Origin: Ricordea florida
Lineage: Eukaryota; Cnidaria; Anthozoa; Corallimorpharia; Ricordeidae
Length of the DNA stretch: 64,000 bases
Direction of reading: 5' to 3'
NCBI GenBank assembly: GCA_949710005.1
Contig: OX453281.1
Span: 18,019,001-18,083,000, forward strand
Part shown: one piece after another, positions 63,501-64,000 of the stretch
Layout: each line of letters starts with the position of its first letter
Numbering within the stretch: the stretch's first letter is position 1
Program-made: the position numbers and the translations under genes
Notes under the pieces: model-generated
The model's input: only the letters and a program-made list of their open reading frames with translations
What the model was told of the DNA's origin: nothing
The model's database searches: none

Positions 63501-63731
63501 CTTGGAATCACGCAATTCTGAAATAAAAAGGGCAGTAAATCAAACGCTCTCTTATCTTATTCACAGAGAGATTGTCTGCACTTGGCGATGGTAGCAAAGC
63601 CAACAGAACGCTTCATGCCTGAGGACCCGAACACGTGGCAATACCGTATATGGAGAATTGTGGACTCCAGGCCTTTCGAGTACTTTATCATGACACTTAT
63701 CGCCCTCAATACTCTTATTCTCACAATGAAG
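21750..63731 (+). CDS. Cav2-type voltage-gated calcium channel alpha-1 subunit (29 exons, 3' part outside window)
   Basis: 29 exons with GT-AG borders total 3474 bases and keep one frame through every junction, giving 1158 residues. They cover the cytosolic N-terminus, domains I-III complete and IVS1. The protein is the pore-forming subunit of a high-voltage-activated plasma-membrane Ca2+ channel. Selectivity-filter glutamates are E297, E643 and E1032. S4 sensors: K170/R173/R176/R179/K182; R555/R558/R561/K564/R567; K908/K911/R914/R917/R920/K923. The beta-subunit helix [14 protein letters not shown] with its E381 is intact. Cav2 rather than Cav1 is shown by [26 protein letters not shown] and LPEGDKS. 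Vertebrate Cav2 channels drive presynaptic release; cnidarians are known to have several Cav2 genes, so no gene number is assigned. The II-III linker is only about 100 residues. Domain IV and the C-terminal calmodulin sites lie beyond the window. Confidence 0.95.
22216..22320 (+). CDS. Cav2 exon 2: IS1
   Basis: 35 codons, phase 0 both ends. Encodes [19 protein letters not shown] and [13 protein letters not shown]. An AG five bases upstream would shift the frame; the acceptor ending at 22215 keeps it. Confidence 0.9.
22489..22628 (+). CDS. Cav2 exon 3: IS2 to IS3
   Basis: 140 bases, phase 0 in and 2 out. IS2 ([19 protein letters not shown]) with the charge-transfer glutamate, and [13 protein letters not shown] of IS3. 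Confidence 0.95.
26693..26827. mobile_element. Short inverted-repeat element in intron 3
   Basis: TGTTGTGGTTCAATTTTATC at the left pairs with AAAATTAAACCACAACA at the right, and AATTTTATTTTCCTTTG with CAAAGGAAAACAAAATT inside. About 135 bases, non-coding. Confidence 0.6.
26930..27105. repeat. Degenerate GTTAGAACCACA-type repeats
   Basis: AGTTAGAACCACAATACGCA, then GAGTGAAAAGGTTGAAAGTT and GGAGTGAAAGGGTT follow one another. These are worn units of the repeat family better preserved at 59.4-60.1 kb. Confidence 0.4.
27880..28000. mobile_element. MITE end related to 58.0 kb
   Basis: GTCAGGTGATTATACAAAAT...GCTCTGATTG..T....ATCT.GGAT matches the left end of the element at 58016 over about 80 bases. 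The right end is not found. Confidence 0.45.
29989..30058. repeat. AT-rich trinucleotide microsatellite
   Basis: Mixed ATC, ATT and GTT triplets within intron 3. Confidence 0.8.
30526..30577. repeat. (TTC)n/(TTA)n microsatellite
   Basis: TTC triplets pass directly into TTA triplets, about 115 bases before exon 4. Confidence 0.95.
30692..30798 (+). CDS. Cav2 exon 4: IS4 voltage sensor
   Basis: 107 bases, phases 2 in and 1 out. [19 protein letters not shown] has a basic residue every third position. Confidence 0.97.
31739..31754. repeat. Poly-G run (16 G)
   Basis: Uninterrupted G run in intron 4, a likely length-variable site. Confidence 0.9.
31943..31983. repeat. Short hairpin in intron 4
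   Basis: AGTGGGCCGCATATTCTGC and GCAGAATATACGGCCCACT are inverses with one mismatch and a short loop. Confidence 0.8.
33141..33296 (+). CDS. Cav2 exon 5: S4-S5 linker and IS5
   Basis: 156 bases, phases 1 in and 1 out. [19 protein letters not shown] and [20 protein letters not shown] rather than GLEL favours Cav2. Confidence 0.97.
33657..33716. mobile_element. 60-bp foldback element, 9-bp target duplication
   Basis: TAGCCTACGTGTAGCCGCAC pairs with the TGCTACACGTAGGCTA end. Flanks 33648-33656 and 33717-33725 are both CAAAGTTTA. Second copy of the element that splits the SINE at 17.1 kb. Confidence 0.9.
34611..34804 (+). CDS. Cav2 exon 6: domain I pore
   Basis: 194 bases, phase 1 in and 0 out. 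Extracellular cysteines C251, C260, C266; [10 protein letters not shown]; filter TNEGWTD with E297. Confidence 0.97.
35608..35717 (+). CDS. Cav2 exon 7: IS6
   Basis: 110 bases, phase 0 in and 2 out. [15 protein letters not shown] is the IS6 gate helix. Confidence 0.97.
36452..36567 (+). CDS. Cav2 exon 8: beta-subunit binding helix
   Basis: 116 bases, phases 2 in and 1 out. [17 protein letters not shown] continues IS6 as a helix to the [17 protein letters not shown] (364-377), with all consensus positions kept. This predicts pairing with a Cav-beta subunit. Confidence 0.97.
37430..37597. mobile_element. MITE with CATAAATGGCGGCCAA ends, copy 1
   Basis: CATAAATGGCGGCCAATAT and its imperfect inverse TTTTTGGCCACTATTTATG bracket inner inverses (TTTGTTTATGTGCTAATTA / TAATTAGCACATGAACAAAA). 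Copy 2 is at 52098. Confidence 0.75.
37691..37853 (+). CDS. Cav2 exon 9: I-II linker
   Basis: 163 bases, phases 1 in and 2 out. Begins [13 protein letters not shown] right after the AID, then a basic tail. Weakly conserved in the family; accepted because both phases fit and Cav2 has an acidic stretch here. Confidence 0.85.
38225..38397 (+). CDS. Cav2 exon 10: IIS1
   Basis: 173 bases, phases 2 in and 1 out. [20 protein letters not shown] then the IIS1 helix and HYGQPDWL. Confidence 0.97.
38446..38709. mobile_element. MITE with AAGAGAAAATGAGG ends in intron 10
   Basis: Left AAGAGAAAATGAGGAAAGAG and right TACCTCATTTTCTCTTGG are inverted; inside, GATATGATAAGGGG..AGAATCTA pairs with TAGATTCTG.CCCCTTATC. 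A left half recurs at 41088-41177. Confidence 0.75.
39057..39417. mobile_element. MITE rich in AACATGTTG
   Basis: TGCAAACGAACGCAACATGT at the left and ACATGTTGCGTTCGTTTGCA at the right are perfect inverses. CAACATG/CATGTTG words recur about ten times inside. Confidence 0.85.
39546..39738. mobile_element. TTCTTGTG..CCCAATTTC foldback, copy 1
   Basis: ACACAAGAAATTGGGATAA and TTATCCCAATTTCTTGTG are inverted ends; inside is CGTTTCGAGCGTTAGCCCTT. Copy 2 at 42033 is fuller. Confidence 0.7.
40103..40230. mobile_element. MITE with CAACCTCGTTCCCAGGGC ends and 8-bp target duplication
   Basis: Element 40112-40222: CAACCTCGTTCC.AGGGCTTT is matched by its inverse ending GGAACGAGGTTG. TGTTAGGA stands on both sides (40103-40110 and 40223-40230). 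The 8-bp duplication suggests hAT-type mobilisation. Confidence 0.9.
40843..40955 (+). CDS. Cav2 exon 11: IIS2
   Basis: 113 bases, phase 1 in and 0 out. [21 protein letters not shown]. Confidence 0.95.
41088..41177. mobile_element. Half copy of the 38.4-kb MITE
   Basis: AAGAGAAAATGAAGAAAGAG to AGCGCGGAATCTATTCATAT matches 38446-38530; the right half is missing. Confidence 0.7.
41330..41439 (+). CDS. Cav2 exon 12: IIS3-S4
   Basis: 110 bases, phase 0 in and 2 out. [15 protein letters not shown] is the domain II voltage sensor. Confidence 0.97.
41511..41831. mobile_element. Foldback/MITE composite, second copy
   Basis: Hairpin CAATTAGATTATGAGCTCGA / AATAATCTAATTG (41519-41617) next to TAGTATAAATCT...AGATTTATACTA (41624-41830). 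Same two-part structure as at 5.2-5.5 kb. Confidence 0.7.
42033..42287. mobile_element. ACAAGAAATTGGGATAA foldback, copy 2
   Basis: ACAAGAAATTGGGATAAACA and TTTATCCCAATTTCTTGT, then AAGTAAGTTATACCACCGTA and its inverse, then GGGCTAACGCTC in both directions around 42180. Nearly the full length is palindromic. Confidence 0.85.
42398..42457 (+). mobile_element. tRNA-like SINE head
   Basis: CATCTCAGTGGCTGAGTGCC (A-box-like) and GGTTCGACTCC (B box) lie about 35 bases apart. No body can be assigned. Confidence 0.45.
42739..42870. mobile_element. Foldback element
   Basis: GTACTTAACGTATGGTCCCG at the left pairs with CGGGACCGTACATTAAGTGT at the right; GAGTCCTGATGTT/AACATCAGGACTC form the inner stem. 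Confidence 0.8.
43560..43625. repeat. (ATT)n microsatellite
   Basis: AATAAT passes into a run of ATT triplets, about 40 bases before exon 13. Confidence 0.95.
43663..43794 (+). CDS. Cav2 exon 13: IIS5
   Basis: 132 bases, phases 2 in and 2 out. [20 protein letters not shown] and [12 protein letters not shown]. Confidence 0.97.
43920..44878 (+). repeat. 107-bp minisatellite, array in intron 13 (about 9 units)
   Basis: Units carry AGAATGGTCACACTGCATGG, TTTGATCCACAGATGAAAAA, GTTAGAACCACACTGTATAG and CAGTACCACAGTACAGTACTGTTCAGTAGC in that order (the last given in two overlapping parts of the unit). Period 104-110 bases; the array stops about 35 bases before exon 14. Also in introns 17, 27 and 28, always in the same direction. 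Confidence 0.9.
44914..44995 (+). CDS. Cav2 exon 14: domain II pore helix
   Basis: 82 bases, phase 2 in and 0 out. [14 protein letters not shown] leads into the filter in exon 15. Confidence 0.95.
45119..45149. repeat. (AAAT)n microsatellite
   Basis: TAAA tetramers next to a tRNA-like fragment at 45150-45215. Confidence 0.9.
45223..45570 (+). repeat. 44-bp tandem repeat with 88-bp higher order
   Basis: Units of GTACCAGCCACGGGAGAAGC plus GTAGACAGCGGGCTCAGCTC alternate with units having GTGTACAGCTGGCTCAGCTC, so the pattern repeats every 88 bases, about 8 units. The array runs into a tRNA-like sequence (CTCAGTTGCTAGAGCATCGC, then GGTCGAATTCC at 45615). Confidence 0.95.
45672..45778. mobile_element. 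Foldback element, cousin of 11.7 kb
   Basis: GACTGTACTCTTATCGACAA and TATCGATAAGAGTACAGTC close a stem whose inner part GTGCGTCATCACAGTGGTCA is mirrored after a short loop. Confidence 0.85.
46236..46359 (+). CDS. Cav2 exon 15: domain II filter, IIS6 start
   Basis: 124 bases, phase 0 in and 1 out. [14 protein letters not shown] with E643; [12 protein letters not shown] begins IIS6. The donor GTATCT is used in other channels at the same codon. Confidence 0.95.
46693..46988. mobile_element. MITE with CTAATGGACGGACCATTA ends
   Basis: CTAATGGACGGACCATTA...AAGTGATGGGG is mirrored by CCCCATTACTTTTCTAATGG and GTCCGTCC. Inside, GCATGAATTTTTTTT is repeated several times. Confidence 0.8.
47559..47712 (+). 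CDS. Cav2 exon 16: IIS6 end and II-III linker
   Basis: 154 bases, phases 1 in and 2 out. [20 protein letters not shown] closes domain II; an acidic then basic stretch follows. Confidence 0.97.
47713..48175 (+). repeat. 33-bp minisatellite starting at the intron 16 donor
   Basis: About 14 units of 32-33 bases. The first is GTAAGGGTCATATGTTGCCT, whose GT is the splice donor of exon 16; the others begin GTATGGATCATATG or GTAAGGATCATATG. Because 33 is a multiple of three, several frames stay open on both strands, but these are not genes. Confidence 0.95.
49145..49200 (+). mobile_element. SINE head fragment
   Basis: CTCGGTTAGCTCAGTTGGTA and CGAGCGGGAGGTCGTGGGT match the head of the SINE at 52457; the body is absent. 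Confidence 0.7.
49368..49625. repeat. 37-bp tandem repeat, about 7 units
   Basis: GACTGGGAGTGTCCCTCTCT then GTCCCTTATG.TCTCTT repeats with few changes, about 130 bases before microexon 17. Confidence 0.95.
49759..49780 (+). CDS. Cav2 exon 17: 22-nt microexon
   Basis: Phase 2 in and 0 out, between TTTCAG and GTGAGT. Encodes RNGDARR after the shared Gly codon. Accepted because it repairs the frame between exons 16 and 18; it lies in the variable II-III linker, so family conservation cannot confirm it. Confidence 0.7.
49833..50372 (+). repeat. 107-bp minisatellite, array in intron 17
   Basis: About four units of the family seen at 43.9 kb. One unit is cut by a MITE at 50049-50247. Confidence 0.9.
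50044..50252. mobile_element. MITE nested in a minisatellite unit
   Basis: CAGGGTTGTCA (50051) and TGACAACCCTG (50235) are exact 11-bp inverted ends. TTTCC is on both sides (50044-50048 and 50248-50252), duplicated relative to intact units that read CTTTCCAAAG. Confidence 0.85.
50670..50727 (+). CDS. Cav2 exon 18: acidic linker
   Basis: 58 bases, phase 0 in and 1 out. [19 protein letters not shown]. Supported by strong polypyrimidine tract, donor GTGAAG and phase. Confidence 0.75.
51118..51172. repeat. (AAT)n-rich microsatellite
   Basis: AATAAT and AGTAAT triplets in intron 18. Confidence 0.85.
51587..51707 (+). CDS. Cav2 exon 19: linker before domain III
   Basis: 121 bases, phases 1 in and 2 out. 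[20 protein letters not shown] corresponds to the KPIPEGSSLFIF of other Cav2 channels. Confidence 0.93.
51909..52038 (+). CDS. Cav2 exon 20: IIIS1
   Basis: 130 bases, phase 2 in and 0 out. [18 protein letters not shown], then [12 protein letters not shown]. Confidence 0.97.
52098..52270. mobile_element. MITE with CATAAATGGCGGCC ends, copy 2
   Basis: CATAAATGGCGGCCGATTTA and TTTGGCCGCCATTATGA; same inner order as 37430-37597. Confidence 0.8.
52457..52745 (+). mobile_element. tRNA-headed SINE, near full length
   Basis: Head GGTTAGCTCAGTTGGTAGAG, B box GAGTTGAAACCTC, body with CCAACACTCAAGGTCTTAAA and GGGACGTTAAAGATCCCACA, end GGGACGTAGACCCCGGTG. It lies in intron 20, followed by the (TTA)n run that may have grown from its tail. 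Confidence 0.85.
52748..52800. repeat. (ATT)n microsatellite
   Basis: About 16 ATT units, 30 bases before exon 21. Confidence 0.95.
52830..52889 (+). CDS. Cav2 exon 21: IIIS2
   Basis: 20 codons, phase 0. [20 protein letters not shown]. Confidence 0.97.
53045..53172. repeat. (AAT)n microsatellite
   Basis: Long AAT array with interspersed ACT triplets. Further AAT-rich patches continue to 53790 within intron 21. Confidence 0.95.
53889..53995 (+). CDS. Cav2 exon 22: IIIS3
   Basis: 107 bases, phase 0 in and 2 out. [20 protein letters not shown]. Confidence 0.97.
54555..54765. repeat. Degenerate GTTAGA.CACATTGCATGAC repeats
   Basis: Units such as AAAGTTAGAGTCACATTGCA and AAGGTTTGGCTCGGTGAGTG belong to the worn family at 59.4-60.1 kb. 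Confidence 0.5.
54765..55075 (-). mobile_element. tRNA-derived SINE with flanking direct repeats
   Basis: On the minus strand: GATATCTCAGTTGGTTAGAG (A box) and GGGTTCAAATCCTG (B box), 54953 to 54890. GTGAACTGCGGAAGAAA occurs on both sides (54787 and 55032), each after GAATATATGAAAA, so the element has an internal duplication or flanks a duplicated site. Confidence 0.65.
55256..55361 (+). CDS. Cav2 exon 23: IIIS4 voltage sensor
   Basis: 106 bases, phase 2 in and 0 out. [19 protein letters not shown] has six basic residues in register. Confidence 0.97.
55422..55690. mobile_element. MITE with three related arms
   Basis: ACGTGCAGCGTGCAACCATC (left) is mirrored by GATGGTTGCACGCTGCACGT (55561) and again by GATGGTTGCACGCTGCGCGT (55653). 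The right arm is therefore duplicated in tandem. Outer ends ATTGAAGAAAT / ATTTCTTCAAT match as inverses. Confidence 0.8.
56069..56730. mobile_element. Long MITE, same family as bases 1-125
   Basis: Left TTTAATAAACGAGCAGGAGT and right GCGAGTTTATTGAACTGCTT are the same outer ends as at 1-125, with about 600 bases between them. A minus-strand open frame inside (56606-56139) has no known domain. Confidence 0.7.
57226..57333 (+). CDS. Cav2 exon 24: IIIS5
   Basis: 36 codons, phase 0. [19 protein letters not shown] then AVIGVQLFQ. Confidence 0.97.
57385..57457 (+). mobile_element. SINE 3' fragment
   Basis: GGGACGTTAAAGAACCCACA and GAGTAGGGGATGTAGAACCC match the end of the SINE at 52457. Confidence 0.65.
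57565..57594. repeat. (TTGA)n microsatellite
   Basis: About seven GATT tetramers. Confidence 0.95.
57772..57824 (+). CDS. Cav2 exon 25: domain III turret
   Basis: 53 bases, phase 0 in and 2 out. [18 protein letters not shown], as GKFFHCTDESK...DC in vertebrate Cav2. Confidence 0.93.
58016..58214. mobile_element. MITE with AGTATAAATAC ends
   Basis: AGTATAAATACTCAGGTGAT and ATCACCTGCGTATTTATACT are inverted ends. Left end related to 27.88 kb. Confidence 0.8.
58471..58712. mobile_element. MITE with AGTATCACCCAACTAGT ends plus hairpin
   Basis: AGTATCACCCAACTAGT (58471) and ACTAGTTGGGTGATACT (58650) are exact inverses. A hairpin AACAATTAGACCC / GGGTCTAATTGTT follows directly (58670-58712), like the hairpin-plus-MITE composites at 5.2 and 41.5 kb. 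Confidence 0.8.
58777..58825 (+). CDS. Cav2 exon 26: domain III turret
   Basis: 49 bases, phase 2 in and 0 out. [16 protein letters not shown]. Confidence 0.9.
59395..60140. repeat. Degenerate ~65-bp minisatellite in intron 26
   Basis: Worn units follow the order GTTAGAACCACA, then TGCATGA or TGTATGAC, then AAGGTTTGACTCTG, then GAGTGAAAGGGTTGAAAAG. Period about 60-70 bases, many mismatches. Confidence 0.6.
60455..60555 (+). CDS. Cav2 exon 27: domain III pore
   Basis: 101 bases, phase 0 in and 2 out. [20 protein letters not shown] then GWPA; filter glutamate E1032. Confidence 0.97.
60556..61895 (+). repeat. 107-bp minisatellite, main array in intron 27 (about 12 units)
   Basis: Tandem units of about 107 bases with GTTAGAACCACACTGTATAG and ACAAAGAATGGTCACACTGC. 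Internal units are almost identical, and a two-unit alternation (TGGTCACACTG / TGGTTGCACTG) is visible in the right half. The first, most diverged unit starts at the splice donor itself (GTAAGTTAGAACCACGCT). Confidence 0.95.
62350..62551 (+). CDS. Cav2 exon 28: IIIS6 and III-IV linker
   Basis: 202 bases, phase 2 in and 0 out. [20 protein letters not shown] is the IIIS6 gate and linker start. Confidence 0.97.
62632..63470 (+). repeat. 107-bp minisatellite, array in intron 28 (about 8 units)
   Basis: Same unit as in intron 27, with variants ACATTAGCACAGTAC and GATCCTCAGATGGAAAAG repeated in register. The array ends about 95 bases before exon 29. Confidence 0.95.
63567..63731 (+). CDS. Cav2 exon 29: III-IV linker and IVS1
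   Basis: 55 codons, phase 0. [47 protein letters not shown]. Last exon in the window; the gene continues to the right. Confidence 0.97.
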
Positions 63732-64000
63732 GTCAGCGGTTTTTTGCCAAAGGTTTTATTCTAATTGTATGTAGAGTGATGTAGAGTTCGATCGTCAGCG
63801 TGCTGGTAGTTCTCAAAAGAACAGTGGTACGAACGACTTACCGAAAACATTAGAAGAACGGATTCAATTGACAAACGGATCGAAAGGGGCCAAAACTGAC
63901 CAAAACCAACCGCGTCGTTACAGCCAGTAACACCATTGCCTTATTGACAAACAACCAATAGCATCATGACTTAAATGACCAATCACTAATTCTTATAACG

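Overview
The window is nuclear DNA of an animal, most likely an anthozoan cnidarian and probably a stony coral. The support is short GT-AG exons in long introns, an early-animal type Cav2 channel, and dense tRNA-headed SINEs, CR1/L2-like LINE tails and AT-rich foldback MITEs. The species call is inference. There are no bacterial, viral or organellar features.

Two real protein genes were assembled by joining exons whose reading phases match at every junction.

(1) Minus strand, 7757 down to at least 1024: eight exons encoding at least 540 residues. The C-terminal part is a basic helix-loop-helix domain that closely resembles SOHLH2, the vertebrate germ-line transcription factor. It is preceded by a domain with the layout of a two-component response-regulator receiver but without the phosphorylation chemistry. 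The last exon is not located with confidence.

(2) Plus strand, 21750 to 63731 and on past the right edge: 29 exons, 3474 coding bases, 1158 codons. They encode domains I to III and the first segment of domain IV of a Cav2-type (N/P/Q-like) voltage-gated calcium channel alpha-1 subunit. Selectivity-filter glutamates, three S4 voltage sensors and the beta-subunit binding helix are all visible.

Layout: 0-1 kb, a MITE and a DUF3504-like fragment; 1-7.8 kb, the SOHLH-like gene; 7.8-21.6 kb, a repeat-rich intergenic stretch (LINE tails, SINEs, foldbacks, tandem repeats); 21.7-63.8 kb, the calcium channel. Its introns hold several minisatellites. A ~107-bp repeat recurs in four introns, and two arrays (introns 16 and 27) begin exactly at a 5' splice site. 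The two genes are divergently oriented, about 14 kb apart, with no evident functional link.

The most unusual items are the receiver-like plus bHLH architecture, the minisatellites that start on splice donors, the one minisatellite family spread over four introns of one gene, and a small foldback element with 9-bp target duplications at two sites, one of them inside a SINE.
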